From assembly GCA_037179385.1 (NCBI GenBank), contig CM074187.1:44922879-44986878 (forward strand): 64,000 nucleotides of DNA, written 5' to 3'. Shown here one piece after another: positions 9,330 through 21,882 of this stretch (positions are counted from its first letter, which is position 1; the number at the start of each line of letters is the position of its first letter). Below the pieces are notes generated by a model, which was not told the origin of the DNA, made no database searches, and was given only the letters and a program-made list of their open reading frames with translations. This stretch comes from Holothuria scabra. Lineage: Eukaryota > Echinodermata > Holothuroidea > Aspidochirotida > Holothuriidae. The position numbers were made by a program, and so were the translations under genes.

Positions 9330-12300
9330 TGTTCTTTAAAAATCCGGGACATGGTTCAGATATAGATATTGGAAAAGCACAGCTGAATTGAAAAAATCTT
9401 GAAATTTTGTTTTTTGCATATCAAAAGACTATGATGTTTACTTTTTAATAATTTGTAGAGGAAAAATTGAAAACTTGCCAAAGAAAAAAAATACATTTGC
9501 TGTGATTATTCTTCTATTTTTCATATGAGGTCAAAATTCTAAAGTGCCATCAACTAGAAAACTTAGTTATTTGTACTCCACACAGATGGCTACAGTATTA
9601 TTTTAAAGCTCATTTAATGCTCTCTACAAATGTGGAAATAACTCTAGTTGTCATTTTGGCAAAATGTTACTGAGTTTGATGGATTGGTCACTTGTATTGA
9701 AAATTGCGTGTTCTGTATAGGCTGACAAAAAGGTAGCACACTAACTACACAATCGAGAGCATGGCTTCAGACTAAGGTATGCATTAAATTCACAACTCTA
9801 GCCAGTGTAAATGGTATGTACCAAATGTTTTTCAGTTCATCACCTATATTTAGCTGATTCAATTATTCATTTGTTTATAATATGTATTTGATACACAGAC
9901 AAGATAACGGAACTCAGTCATTAGTTATTTATTTTCAATTGTATTTTTAACATGATTCATCATTCAAAATTGCATTAAATATGCAACCATTGACCAATTA
10001 TGTATAGACTTGGAATTTATAGAAGGATGGATGCCATTTCCTGTAATTCTTCATAAGTACACCAAGCAAAGTTGTTTCATCCAATCAGGGAGTTGTTAGA
10101 GAATTAGAAACTATGTTCTATAGTCTCTTGGAGACAATGTTTGTTTACAGTAATCTTGCTTTTATCCACCAAATTCTCATCTCAATGCTCGATCCACCAG
10201 GATAAGTGACATATCATTACAATTCCTCACACCCTACTGGTTAACATTTGGTTGCCAGCTGTCCAGCAAAATTGTGAAATTTATGTCATTTGACACTGTC
10301 CCAGACACAATGTATCATTTTATTTAAAGACAGCAACAACAATACTTTGCAAAGATAATGCTCTGGTTGGAGATCTGGAGTTGGGGAAAAGGTCATCTCC
10401 CCTCCCCCCCCCCCCCCCATGAGAAAAAGTCCTGTACCACCATGATTGTCTGCAAACAATTCTTTTGTTGCTTTTCCTTCTCTAACAGCTCCCTGGTTGA
10501 AACACCTCCCTGGTCCAGACTGCAAGGCCATCCTCCAGACAGATATCATAAGTTCAGGAAAAAACTCATTTTAGTTTGCAGTTTTAAAAGAATTCAGCCA
10601 CATGAGTGACTACCATTACCCACAAGTCAAAGATGCCTGTAGCTCAATATGCTCATACAGGATTCATGATTCTTTGTTACATAATGTAAGCTCTTCCTAC
10701 CAGTTGGGCACTCCATACCCTTTATCCTAGCCTGCCCTGGTCCTAATTTATACTAATAAAAGTTTTGATGGAGGTTAGCCTTTAGCACTTTAATAACGTT
10801 TATCCAGGCCTACCGTGATTTCATTTGTACTAATAAAAGCCTGTCTTAAGTATTGTTTGAAAAAACATTCTTAATAAATGCCTTTTAAACCTTTCCACAA
10901 ATAAAGGATCAAGACTTGTGATACTTGTTTCATTTGTGTATGTTCATGTCACAGACTTCCAGAGTGTACGGACAGAGCATATTGCGCTAAATGTTATATA
11001 TGGTGAGTGTCATTCCCATGCATGAGCACTTGTATACAGTGAGATGGTGTCTGTTATGGTCTTGTGTGTAAAAGTTTGGATGTGATGACAGATTTTGTGA
11101 GAAATTTGTTTTCAAAATAATGCAATTTTAGATCAAATTTACCAAGGAGATGAAAAAATGTGATGTTAGTTGCCATTCCTGTTCGAATTTTGTCTGAAAT
11201 GTAAAAGGCTCATCAAATTACGCATATAAAAGCTTCACAATGGCTATCTTGCTAACCTTAAATTTGGTGGAACGGAAGCGATGGTTTTGTACCTATGATC
11301 CTCTGTCCATATACATGGGAGGTCTGTGATTCAGGGTCATTTGGCCAGGGTACCCAAATCCCCATTTTTGACTCTTCTCATCCTCACATCCTTTCCTTTC
11401 ATTCCAAACCCACCCCCATTCGAACAGTTGCCTCAAAAAGTGAATGAATGTGAGGTCACTTTTCAGTCGGTGATATTTACTCAATGTGCACGGTACTCTG
11501 ATTTTGTACATCAAAATTGATGTAAACTTCAATAACTGATGCAAAAACAAAATAGCTTCAGAAAAATGAAAAAGCTCTACTCTTAAAATGTTAAATGTTG
11601 TCATTCCCAGTGATTCTAATATTGGGCAAATACGACAATCATACTGACTTGTGGTAAAATAATGACCCCTGGATATTTAAGTGATGACTACATAATCACT
11701 CTTGATAAAATAAGCCCCAAATGTAGTTGGTTAATTCTAACACCATCCCATTGGCCTGCCACACTATTATTTGCAAGAGGTTGCTCAATTGCATTGGGGC
11801 CATTAATAAAACAGGAAGGTGTTAAAATATCTGCTTCAAATCAAAGTAGCATGATTCAGTGTTTCAGCTGTCAGCAGTGGAAACTTTAACATGTAATTTT
11901 GAACAATAGGTGCTTAAAGTGAGCATGGTTCAAACGATTATGTTAGATGTGAGGAGATACCTTCTTGCAGTGCTCCGGGTTCAAATCCCCTGAGAAGAGA
12001 GAGTAGGACCGAGATGCTGAAGGCCCGCAGCCCAGGAGAGGTGAGAGGTCAGGCAAGGACAGGAGGGCCAACAAGGAAAGGTGCAGAGGCAGCAAAATGC
12101 AGACAAGCCATGGGAATGAAAAGTATTTTGCAGGGAGACGTTTCTTTTCTTTGTGGATTGGTGGAAGAGTTTGAATTTACAAGATTAAATTTTTAGGTTT
12201 TCCTATTTTAAAGACTGCCTCTTATACCCGTACATCCTAGTTCCCACATCTCCCAGTTTGACCTTGCAACATTGCTTTATGAAGCTGTTTAGCAAGGAAA

Positions 12301-13100
12301 TTATGATTGTAATATTGTTTCCTAAAATGGATGGCACTTTAGGAAACTATCACAATTTCCTTGATTTCAACATTTTCATAGAGCAATTTTTGCTTGGTCA
12401 AACTGGGAGATGCTAGAACACATGTATAAAAGGCAGACAAACCTTTTTTGAAAAGAAGATATACCGATTTGTAATTTGTTTTATATCAATATATTTAACC
12501 ATATACATAAGGACTGTACAACATACTCCTTCATCTCATGATATATCTGAATTTGTCTGGCTAAAATACATTTCATAAAATACACTCAAGATATATTTAG
12601 GCCTATTTTGACAATTTAAAACAAGTCATAGCTTGACAGAAAACCATCCCAGTTTTTCATATGGTCAATATTAAGAACCATAAGTTAGATATAGATTGAT
12701 AAAAGGACTATGTCAGAAACCAGGTCAGAAACTGGTTCTGGTGAAGGGCAATACTAGGTTCCCATATTAAATTTCTTATTACCATGCCAAGCAACATTTT
12801 ATTTTGTGAAATTATCATGCCATGTAGGAAAATTCAAACTTATGTGACCACGCGGCTGCCTGACAGGCTCACCAACTTTGGAGGGAAACTATTTTCCCAA
12901 TTCCAGTTGCCTTCTAGCCTGAAAGTTACTATTGCTCTTTCAGCACTAAAGTATATCTGGCTCTTTTCGTCCGACGAAAAGCCGGACGAAAAGAGCACAC
13001 TGTCCTCCGTTCGGGCTCACACGGCACCGGACGTTGAAATTCCTACATTTTGAAAATTCTAATGGGAAACTTCTCACATCCCATTCTTACGACTGTTATC
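9330..13100 (+). other. Intergenic stretch without convincing genes
   Basis: It contains a poly-C tract (10396-10419) and a pair of related segments with 'actaataaaag' (about 10750 and 10830). The ORFs here (10286-10609, 11293-11604, 11662-11889, 12014-12196, 12784-13053) lack splice context, recognisable domains and codon structure. A 13-bp inverted repeat, GCTCTTTTCGTCC / GGACGAAAAGAGC, sits at about 12960-12996. Confidence 0.4.
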
Positions 13101-13109
13101 ATGTAGAAT

Positions 13110-13215
13110 AGAACACCGGGAAGAGCAGTTTCCAGCCATCTAGGGGGGGGGGTTGTAAGGGCAAAAAATTTTATGTACGCTACGCGCCAACTCGTGGTGG
13201 CGCTCCGCTTAGATA
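13110..13215 (+). repeat. 'CTCCGCGCCAAC' dispersed module, copy 1
   Basis: A segment reading '...gttt.c.gccatct.g.ggg', '.ttgtacgct.cgcgccaac', 'tggtggcgctccgcttagat' recurs at about 16710-16815, 17055-17160, 21565-21660 and (truncated) 21770-21835. It contains inverted GGCGC/GCGCC words. Two copies lie inside the hAT-like element 15667-17261, so the module probably belongs to non-autonomous hAT-like DNA. This copy has a G-run insertion. Confidence 0.6.
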
Positions 13216-13524
13216 GGAGCGAAGGTTGTCCTCCTTTTTTGTCATGAAGGAATGGACACCCTACCCTACATCCACCTGGAACCAGAATCTGTCGAGTCTT
13301 TCGGGCGAAATGTTGTACCTACCCTCCTCCCTCTGGAAACACATTGGCTGTTGCCACCTCCGTTTTACACCCCTGGAATCTCTACACCGGAAACCCGGGC
13401 AGGTCTGATATATGAGGCCTAGGCGGACAGATGTGTGAGGCCACGCACATCCCGTGTGAGGGTTTAAAGTGCGGAGCCTGGTATGGTAATAGGGTGTAAC
13501 GTTACGGTGTAAATAAAGTAAGAA

Positions 13525-13585
13525 AGATAATTGCTGGCCGAAAAGCCTTGAATTGTTGGCCGAAAAGCCTTGATTAAGGCTACCT
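13525..13585 (+). repeat. Two tandem 22-bp units
   Basis: 'attgctggccgaaaagcctt' is repeated at once as 'attgttggccgaaaagcctt', followed by 'gattaaggct', which can pair with the repeat end. A short local duplication with no further function visible. Confidence 0.5.
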
Positions 13586-14039
13586 GGAACCTTTCCTCAT
13601 CAGCCCCTTGCCAGGTCATGCCTGGCAATAACAGAACACGGGTAAAGAGGTAATCAGAGTTTGTTTTCGATTTTTTTTTTCACAATTCTGCACCTCATTC
13701 CATTCACTTAAAACTAGCAGAAATGATCCGATATTATCGCCAAACGTTCCGTTACAGCTAAGGCAGGGAGGGCTAGTTTTGCATTTTTTTAACCCACAAA
13801 TATTCAGAAATTGTCATTCGACAACAATTAACAGAAGGTACCTAACATCTCTTCCAAGTTCTAAAGTGAAAGATATCTTCAGTGTTTCTATATTCTGGAA
13901 AATAATCAGTCATGAGACACAAAATGAGGTGCAGGAACGAAAGTGAAGTATTTTCTGTCAAATTTTGATAGCTGCTTGAATGCATCTGTCACTAAAAATG
14001 TTACCATTTAAAGATTATTTTACGTCAAACGCACTCCAT

Positions 14040-14722
14040 CATGTACTTAAATCTTTAAAGCTGCTCATTGAGTAAGTTTCTAAAATTCAACATTTTCTTC
14101 AAACTGTTAATTTTTCTTCACATACCAATGACAAATGATCAAACTGAGACAATCCACATACCATACGTTTAAATAAATGTTTTATGAGTGAGTACTTAAA
14201 GGACCGATCCTCTCACCCAAACTGCAATTTTGGTAGGGGGTGCAAAAATTCCCCATTGGCTCAGCTCTTTGATTGACAGCTAATTTAAATAATGCAAAGT
14301 GCCAAAGCTTTGTATTACACAGCATGAACTGTACTGAGAGTGTTTTGTTTATACACATTGAGCCTTTTTTATACTCACCCTGAAGCAATAAACTGAGACC
14401 GTGTCTGGATGAGGATGAATTTTAGATAATTGTGGAAGGGGCTTAATTAAGAAGGTTAAGAGAATTGGTACTGTTTGGGGTGAGAGAATTGGGTCTTTAA
14501 CAGCTCAATTCGATTTTCAAAAATTCGTGATCAGACATTTTTTCAAATTATGCACAAAACCGTTACAAGTCAGGCCACCATAAAATTCAAAATTTTGATC
14601 TTTTCCGCAACTACTGGATATGAAACTTGACTTATCATGCTAATTTAAGCATTTTAATGTGGTAGTACCCTTAACTACTTAAATTAAGTCATCGGTATCA
14701 AATCAGTGTGGCCCTTTAATTT
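14040..14722 (+). mobile_element. MITE family C copy, split by a TTAA MITE
   Basis: The two parts (14040-14195 and 14501-14722) align with the uninterrupted copy at 28750-29107: 'taaataaatgttttatgagt' on the left, then 'gcacaaaaccgttacaagtc' and 'aagcattttaatgtggtag' on the right. The break is exactly at TTAA, where copy 28750 still has an intact 'gaacTTAAaacagttcaatt'. That makes this a natural empty-site comparison for the inserted element. Confidence 0.75.
14196..14500 (+). mobile_element. TTAA-flanked MITE, copy 2 (305 bp incl. TTAA)
   Basis: TTAA at 14196-14199 and 14497-14500. The inverted ends are AAGGACCGATCCTCTCACCC and 'GGGGTGAGAGAATTGGGTCT'. The interior is conserved with copies 1 and 3. 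Insertion into another repeat at TTAA is directly documented by comparison with 28887-28890. Confidence 0.85.
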
Positions 14723-15060
14723 AAAAATTACTCCGTTCAAAAAGTTCATTTGGAGGCAACCTTATAATGAAAACACCTACAGCTCTGCAGTTGACCAAAG
14801 GGACTGAGAGTGATATGAGGATAGCTTTTGGGCTGAAATATCTTTCAGAGGGGCGGATTGAAGTTGAAGATCTACTTGAAAACAGTTTTTCGAAGGTTGT
14901 CTCATTCCAAGAGACAATGAGGAAGGACATCGCTACGGGTCTTCTTACACTGAGCACGAGCGCTGCCCAAGCACCCGTAATCAGTGTCTATATAAGATTA
15001 TAACCAGCCATTGGGATACGAGGCGGGGGTAGCCTTGCCCTCCCCGTCTCCTCAAAATTC
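14723..15060 (+). other. Unassigned, no supported gene
   Basis: ORFs of 78 codons exist on both strands (14721-15003). The + frame reads KTPTALQLTKGTESDMRIAF and so on. I do not recognise it, and without splice sites or homology I leave it as possible decayed coding DNA. Confidence 0.25.
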
Positions 15061-15190
15061 GGGTAGAAATTTGGAGAAAAAAAAATCGGACAGGAATTTG
15101 TGGAAAAATCGGACAGGAATTTGTGAAAAAAAATCGGACAGGAATTTGTGGAAAAAATTCAGACAGGAATTGGAAGAAAAAAGGGGGCAG
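15061..15190 (+). repeat. Minisatellite, about four copies of a ~27-bp unit
   Basis: Units of 'aaaaatcggacaggaatttg' plus 'tggaa' are repeated with small length changes. They make an artificial Lys/Arg/Asn-rich open frame at 15011-15247. Confidence 0.65.
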
Positions 15191-15499
15191 CCACTTGAGT
15201 TTTTTAAAATGGGCATGGTTTTACCCCTAAGCGTGCCTGAAATCTGAAAAGGCTATGCCCGAAAAAGGAAAAACATACTCGCGATAAAAGGTTTACACAA
15301 ACGAGCAATGCAAAAAGCTACTTGGAGGCAAAAACTACTTGGAGACATTCACTCTAGGAAAACGACCACAGTCTTACTGTACTGGCATTGGTCTACTGGA
15401 AAGGACTGGTTCAACGTCAGTATACGAAGTGCCGTGGCAAAATACGACCGGATTCACGTACTTCCAAATTTCGCACACCATTGAAAACTGTAGGGGTGT

Positions 15500-15590
15500 A
15501 CCTGATGTGGAATTTTAAGATCCGGCCGGACCGGATTTTACCGGACAGTGCGATCTATCGGACCGGATTAAATCCGGCCGGACCGGACTT
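15500..15590 (+). repeat. CCGG-rich palindromic repeat, copy 1
   Basis: 'atccggccggaccggatttt', 'ccggacag', 'tcggaccggattaaatccgg' and so on. Related blocks occur at 19110-19210 and 26075-26175, each next to a 'gggtgca/gggtgta' word. Probably ends of one transposon family. No partner ends could be paired with confidence. Confidence 0.5.
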
Positions 15591-16709
15591 TTTCAATAGG
15601 AATTTTAAGAATAAAACCAGGGTCCAAGTACTGTGGGGTAGAAGCACCAATGGCATATGGCAAAGGCAGTGGCGTAGCCACGGGGGGGGGCTGGGGGCCT
15701 AGATTTTCTTCAGCCCCCCCCCCCCCCAGATTTTTTGCGTCCTGATAAAATAATTGTAAAAAATAAAATGTTTGAACGGAAATAAACTTTGAAGTATTTC
15801 CTTCAAAACAGTAAATAAATAAAATGTGTAAAAGTTAAAAAAAAAAAAAGGGATGAATGTGTGTAAAACACATTTTGTGCGCACGCATGAAATCAAGTAA
15901 TAACTTCAAAATGCCTACTTTCACTAAATTGGATACCGTTTGTGATCTGCACTGTGGTTTATTACATTTCACTTCGAAGATGAAACGAAAGTCTCGACGA
16001 CAAACTTTAATGTGACTTTGTTAGGCTAAGACCCTTTCTGCCTTTCGGATGGCTGATTGATTTACTGAAGGCAATCGTACACTGGAGACCACTCTTACCA
16101 TTCCTATACTTTATCATACACAAAATATGCCGTAAGCAGGTAAGGGTAAGGTACTGACTTCGGATAATTCTTCCCTTCCATCCTTAACAGGTAGGCCTAT
16201 GTCGTGCCTCACTCCTGTCCATGACAAGTGCCACTGTAGGACGATTTTTTTACTAGTTGGCACTGGCGTCCGGGGGATTGTTAAAATGTCCACAAGGTCC
16301 GGATTTCATGTGTTTCTCACAGATCCATACTTCTGCTTTGCGGTTCAATTATTTTGAGAGATTTATTCGTAGTATTTTAATTTTGACTACGTAATGTACC
16401 GATGAACAAATACTGCACCATTTTGCACATTGTTTCTTTGGCAGTATGTATGTCTCTTGTAAAACCTCTACAAAAACTAAAAATATTTTGATATTTTTCA
16501 TGCTTCCCAAAAAGGGCAAATCCTAAAAATTAGGCCTATAATCAGTTCAAAGTTTGCCAAACATAGCACCATTTTGCATCTAGGAAATCTAACGCAAAGA
16601 AAGTTTCTCAGAGGGGGACACAACTACTTTTGGTTTTCCTGTTAAAGGGTAAGGTACTGCCTTAGGTAAGCTGAAATCCATTCAAATATTGCCGCATATG
16701 CGGCTGGGT

Positions 16710-16815
16710 ACATCCAGTTTAAAACACGTGGGAAGTGCCGTTTCCGGCCATCTGGAGGGGTTTTAAAGCCCAAAATTTTCTTGTACGCTCCGCGCCAACT
16801 TATGGTGGCGCTCCG
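16710..16815 (+). repeat. 'CTCCGCGCCAAC' module, copy 2
   Basis: 'gggaagtgccgtttccggcc' and 'ttgtacgctccgcgccaact', then 'tatggtggcgctccgcttaa'. Nearly identical to copy 3 about 340 bp downstream within the same hAT-like element, indicating internal duplication. Confidence 0.7.
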
Positions 16816-17054
16816 CTTAAATTCAAATATTGCCGCATTTGCGATCTGCGTCCTTCTGAGGTTTACCATTTTTTTCCAAGGGAAAGGGAGATACCAGTTC
16901 CCTTTAGTCTCATCCCCCAAGCCACAGATCAGAAGTGCCCAGTTTTGGGGTCCCTAAAAAGTGTATGTATTACCATTTTTCATAGAACTGATTTTTTATT
17001 CTCTTTACTTGAGAAGTCGCAGACATGAGATTCGTATTTCAAGGCTGGGTAAAT

Positions 17055-17160
17055 GGAGCTTAAAACACATGGGAAGTGCCGTTTCCGGCCATCTGGAGGT
17101 GTTTTAAAGCCCCAAATTTTCTTGTACGCTCCGCGCCAACCGATGGTGGCGCTCCGCTTA
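17055..17160 (+). repeat. 'CTCCGCGCCAAC' module, copy 3
   Basis: Same order as copy 2 with few substitutions. The antisense open frames at 16642-16920 and 16980-17207 give the same peptide (SATI.WRGAYKKI.GFKTPPD) only because the DNA is duplicated. Confidence 0.7.
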
Positions 17161-17261
17161 GATAGTCTTACCGTGCTTGACCCTCGGAGGTACCAGCCCC
17201 CCCCCACTTGTTACCTAGCCCCCCCCCCCCAAAAAAAAATCCCATCCTGGCTACGCCACTG

Positions 17262-19100
17262 GGCAAAGGGCCAGGCTAAGATATTGACCGTTGGATGTTA
17301 CTGTATGCACTTGCGTCTCATAATATATGCTTGAGTAAATTTTAGTGATAATTCCTGTACACATATATACCCCGTCTACAAATACTAGGATGGAATTACA
17401 GTACCTTTGATATGAAGGATAGTGTATTGGTTTTCCCATTCCTTGAAGGTGGCATGAGTGAAAATTCCTGTTGATTTTTAAATTGCATGGGCAGAAATTG
17501 TGAGGTGTGTGTGTGGGGGGGAGGGGTAAATGATGAGTTTCGGTGACCTCTATTGGTAGGGGTCCACAGGCACTGGAAAAGTGGTGCCTCCTATTGGCTG
17601 GTACGAAGGTAGGTGGTGCAGTGATGTCAGAAACTTCTGTTTGTTAGATGGTTATCAATTACTCAAAAGGAAAGTATTAAAGAGATATTAATGGAGGTTT
17701 CATAACATTTGATTTTCACTGTCCTGGGGGAAGGGCCTCAGGGAATCCCCCTCCCGTTTTAAAATTTTTTGCTGTTTTAGAGCCTGAACTGAGACGCAAA
17801 GTGGTATTAATTTTGGAACTTTAAGTTCTATCAATTTTTTTGATCAATAACACACAACGTAGGGTGTGTCACCTGTTGCTTGGTCACACTACTTCAGAGT
17901 GACTTAATCCAATCGCCTGATTTTATCCAAACTATTTCCAGAGGTGGGGTGCCACCCCCCCCCCCCATTCCCCCATTACGCATGTCAAATATGTCGTAGG
18001 TGCTGTAGTTAGCTAAGTCAGAAACCACTAAAAATTTAAATTTTCAAGTTTGAAGCCTTCCAATTTGCAAAGAGTAGTGCCTTAGTTACTGTTTCGATAA
18101 AAGGCTAACATGTGACAGCTTTTGAAAACTATATTAGACATAGATAACTTGAAAATTGTGATAAATGTTTCATTGGAGTTTACTGTGCAGTAGTCATCTG
18201 TCTGTTCCAGTCTTTGGTAGGAACTTTGTTACATTCTTGTCCATTCCCAAGCAATTCAGAAAAGCTTCATCACATTCACATACTGTACTTCAAATTTTGG
18301 AGTGAAAGGTCAACGAAGTTCAGTTTTTAACTTTTTGGTTTTATACATTTAGTGGGATCAAGTCCAAATTATGCATCATCCTTTATACAAAATTTGCTTC
18401 ATTTGCAAGCCTACTTCCCAAGGATTACCAGGGCTTGAAAAATGTTTATTTTCCACATGTTTTACATAATGTTCTGTATAGAATATGTCAAATTTCTGTC
18501 TTAATACCATCACATGAGCATTGTCCCATATGGGCTGGGGGTGAAGAATATGCTCAACGTATTTCACGCATGTCGTATGAGACGACTAAAGGGAAACCAA
18601 ACTTGAACTTGAACCATACATGAAAATAAATTTTAACTTTGAACTTTTTGTCGAGTTGACTGACACTTTATTACACATTTGTATTGGTGTGACATTAAAT
18701 CTCTTCTAATTAACCGACCATTTGATCATTCCCCTGCAATGAGCACCCCAATATGTTGTTTTTCCACCCATGGAGACCTACAAGCATGAAAATCACTGAG
18801 ATGTTTGTATTTTTAGTATTAACCAGAGTTGGCACTAAGTTTTAAGATTGTAGGAAGCCCCTCAATGAAAAATTGGTCTCTGATAAGATTAAGTCTTAGT
18901 GAAAGTACAAATTTTTGTGAATGGAATGTCCTCCCTTCCTTGAGAAGAGTCTCATTTTACAGTTTTATTGATCTCTTGAAATCATCCTCCTCCCACTCCC
19001 TTGTTTCAACACTGGTTTTAATTACTTTAGCCATTTTCATCATGCTTATTACTTAAATATTTTTTAGCATTTATGTCTTTTACTATTAATTATGCAATAA
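17262..19100 (+). other. Intergenic; possible SINE/LINE tail near 18530-18620
   Basis: The stretch 'gctcaacgtatttcacgcat' followed by 'gtatgagacgactaaaggg' and 'acttgaacttgaac' looks like the conserved tail of a retroposed element (from general familiarity). A G-rich run lies at 17508-17526 and a C-run at 17955-17968. No gene is supported. Confidence 0.3.
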
Positions 19101-19109
19101 AAACATCTC

Positions 19110-19210
19110 GTTTCCGGTCGGGTTTTTAAAAAGGCCGACCGGAACGGGTACCGGATATTTTTTTCTTTATCCGGCCGGATCCGGCCGGACCGGATATCTG
19201 CACCCTTAAA
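19110..19210 (+). repeat. CCGG-rich palindromic repeat, copy 2
   Basis: 'aaaggccgaccggaacgggt' and 'atccggccggatccggccgg', followed by 'accggatatctgcaccctt'. Similar to 15500-15590 and 26075-26175. Confidence 0.5.
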
Positions 19211-20690
19211 AAACTGTTCCCTTTCACCGACACAAAGTAACAGCCGAATGCTACGCTGTAAAGCAATTAATCAAATAAGGGGGATGTTAGGTCTTGATCA
19301 AAATTGATGAAACGCATTTTGTAAACACTGAAGCAGGTTGGTACCTATTCATATGTCCCAGACCAGTTGCATTTAACCTTCACAGGCTTCATATGCGTAG
19401 CCGACGTTTATTCTTGGTCAGTGTAAATATATGGTTCGCATATGATGTCTATGATAATAAATTGTCTTTTTTCGTGACGTCACACCAAAATATATTTTTT
19501 ATCGGACAGTCTAGTCCGATAAAATTTGTCTAGCGATATGACGTCATGGATTAATCAACAAAAAATTGATTTTCTTTGTCCTGCGGTACAAGTCATATAT
19601 TTACACAAGTTGGCATTTTTTGGCTCTTTCCGACCAGAGATGGAGTAGATTTTAAAGGGAAAGTTGCGGCAAGTTTCATGTGGAAAGAGGAACTTAATCT
19701 ATACAATACAGTGAGGTGAAATTTCCATTCCTCAAGATGTCAGCAAATGAAGTTACTACTGACTTGTGTTCCAAAGTGAACTCGAGCGTAGCAGAGATTA
19801 TATCCCTTCCTCACATTGACAAGGAATGCTTTGTTTTCCTTTGTTTTTCACACTATTAGGTTGACCTAGAAATTAATAGGAATAGGATCTCCCTGTGGGG
19901 AATGCAAAGTTTGTAGAATTCTCACACTTATTCAATTAAAGTTTGATACTTGGAATTAGGGCCGTCGCGACCGGTGGAGTGTGAGGGGTGCATCATCTAC
20001 CCCTCCCCCCCTCCCCTCCCCCACAAAAATCGTCACAGTGACGATAGTTGGAAAATCTAAAAGCCCACCTGGCATTTTCTCATACTCGGTCTGGTCATTT
20101 TCCGACTGGGCCACATTTCGACTTTTCCAAGTAGATCAATTGCCGTAGACTTTTCTCACTTAAATTAGCACCACAGAGCCCTATTTTCGCAAATTCTTTA
20201 TAAATTGCTAAAACTTTTGCGCACTCCGCGCGCTTCAGTTTCATCAATGTAGTAATTATCTGTAGCATTCAAAACATGGCTAAATTATGCACCAGTCCGA
20301 TAATAGTTGATTGGTCGTGTGCATAGGCCCTCCCTCTCGATTCTAGCCTGCGGAGCAGACGCTGTAGTAGCTGAAAGATGGCGCTCTCTCAAAATTATAA
20401 TACACCTCTCTAAGCAGTATAATTTACAGTCTGCAAACCTTCGTCCAGTTTCCATTTACAGGAATCCCGCATTTTGAGGGACAAATTAGTAAACATAAAT
20501 GGTCACGTGGTGCACGAGACAAGTATGAATAGTGTATTTTGGTACATACAACTGATACCGAAAACGGCGAACAACCTAATTTGCTTTTGTAGGTGGAAAA
20601 TGTGTACCAGACCTTGGACATGATTTTGCTCAATATCGTTGAATACCGCTCTCGCGGAAGCTGCAAAACGTTAGGGGATGTTCAGTTTAA
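19211..20690 (+). other. Intergenic, no gene seen
   Basis: Contains C-rich runs (19985-20030). The ORFs at 19294-19533 and 20424-20666 (minus) lack support. Nothing else recognised. Confidence 0.35.
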
Positions 20691-20699
20691 CCAGGGAGG

Positions 20700-20866
20700 C
20701 AGTGGCGTAGCCACGGGGGGAGGGGGTTAGAAACTCCCCTCCCCTCCCCTCCCCCATGGCCCGAACTTACCTAAAATAGCGTTTTCTCTCTCTCTCTTCC
20801 CTCATGTGGTGCCCCAAAACTCATGACACCAACATCCCCCATGACTCATTCCTGGCTACGCCCCTG
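20700..20866 (+). mobile_element. 167-bp hAT-like MITE with 8-bp TSD (CAGGGAGG)
   Basis: CAGTGGCGTAGCCACGGGG at the left and CTGGCTACGCCCCTG at the right form the TIRs. CAGGGAGG is repeated exactly at 20692-20699 and 20867-20874. Same TIR family as 15667-17261. Confidence 0.85.
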
Positions 20867-21564
20867 CAGGGAGGTGTTACATCTGCCTGTTTTTAAATTG
20901 CACAGGCAGACAGGAGGGTTTCCAGGTGTATAGAGCGCCCAAAGTTTTGGCCGGAAAAATTGAAGGGATACAAGTCTATCTGGTAATTTTCTTATCGGAT
21001 TGCAATTTGTTAATTTCTTCTTGAAGTGAATTTTTTATTTCAAACGAAAGTTCAAAGAAACGACTGCTTAGATTAAACTCTTCCCTGGACAGTAACTTAC
21101 AAGTCAGGAAAATGCTATTTCGCGAATTCTGTAAGGTCGTGATTTTTCCAATTTTTTGTTCGTTCCGCGCTAACTCAGTACCGTGGAGCTCCTCTTAGAT
21201 TTTCAGTGCAATGATTGTGTAGTTTTTGGCGGGGAGAATCCTCTGTCCACGACCTATGGAGTAGCTCATTCTTGATGTTCTTAACTTTGTTGCTGTGAAG
21301 ATGCAAGATGATTATTAGCAATTATTTTCTTGACAAGTACATCATTACCAGTATCCCTTTTCCGTCAATGGCAATCGCTCATTATCACCCCATTCATGGG
21401 AAAGAGTAAAGGTTCATTTGGAGCAACCATAAAATTAAATAGTAGCTAAGACTTTTCTCATTATATTTTTTCTTTGTCGTACTATTGTTTTTACCTTTCA
21501 TCTGACATCAATATTTCACCAAATGCGATCTGAACTATGTTTGTTCCTTCCCTGTTAAGCAAGT

Positions 21565-21835
21565 GCACTGGGAAATGCCATATCTGGCTTTCTAAGGGGT
21601 CGCCGTTTTTCAAGATTTTCTGTGCGCTCCGCGCCAACTGATGGTGGCCCTCCGCTTAAGTAGTCTTCAAGCCTCGTCCTCTACGATTTATCCCAAGAGG
21701 CTTCAGATCTGTCAGGTTCATTCCATCCTTCTAGAAAGGGCATGTGTAGACCATGCAAATACAAGCCTGGGAAATGCCATTACCGGCTATCTGTTTGTTG
21801 CGATTTTCCTAAATTTTCTGTGCGCTCCGCGCCAT
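21565..21835 (+). repeat. 'CTCCGCGCCAAC' module, copies 4 and 5
   Basis: 'gtgcgctccgcgccaactga' followed by 'tggtggccctccgcttaa' at 21622-21660. A truncated copy, 'gtgcgctccgcgccatcagc', ends at about 21840. More diverged than copies 2 and 3. Confidence 0.6.
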
Positions 21836-21882
21836 CAGCAAGCTAACAACTTCATAAATCGGAAACATTTCCCGAGTCGTAC

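Larger units (their letters stand above)
15667..17261 (+). mobile_element. hAT-like non-autonomous element with 8-bp TSD (GGCAAAGG)
   Basis: The left end CAGTGGCGTAGCCACGG and right end CTGGCTACGCCACTG are inverted repeats. GGCAAAGG occurs exactly at 15659-15666 and 17262-17269 as a perfect 8-bp target duplication, as expected for hAT. G/C-runs follow each end. It contains two copies of the CTCCGCGCCAAC module and no transposase ORF. Confidence 0.85.

Noticed and set aside
12014..12196. ORF starting with Lys/Arg/Gly-rich sequence
   Set aside because: Short, purine-rich DNA without homology or splice context.
16642..17207. Antisense ORFs with similar peptides (GFKTPPDGRKRHFP)
   Set aside because: The similarity reflects a duplicated DNA module inside a hAT-like element, not a protein family I recognise.
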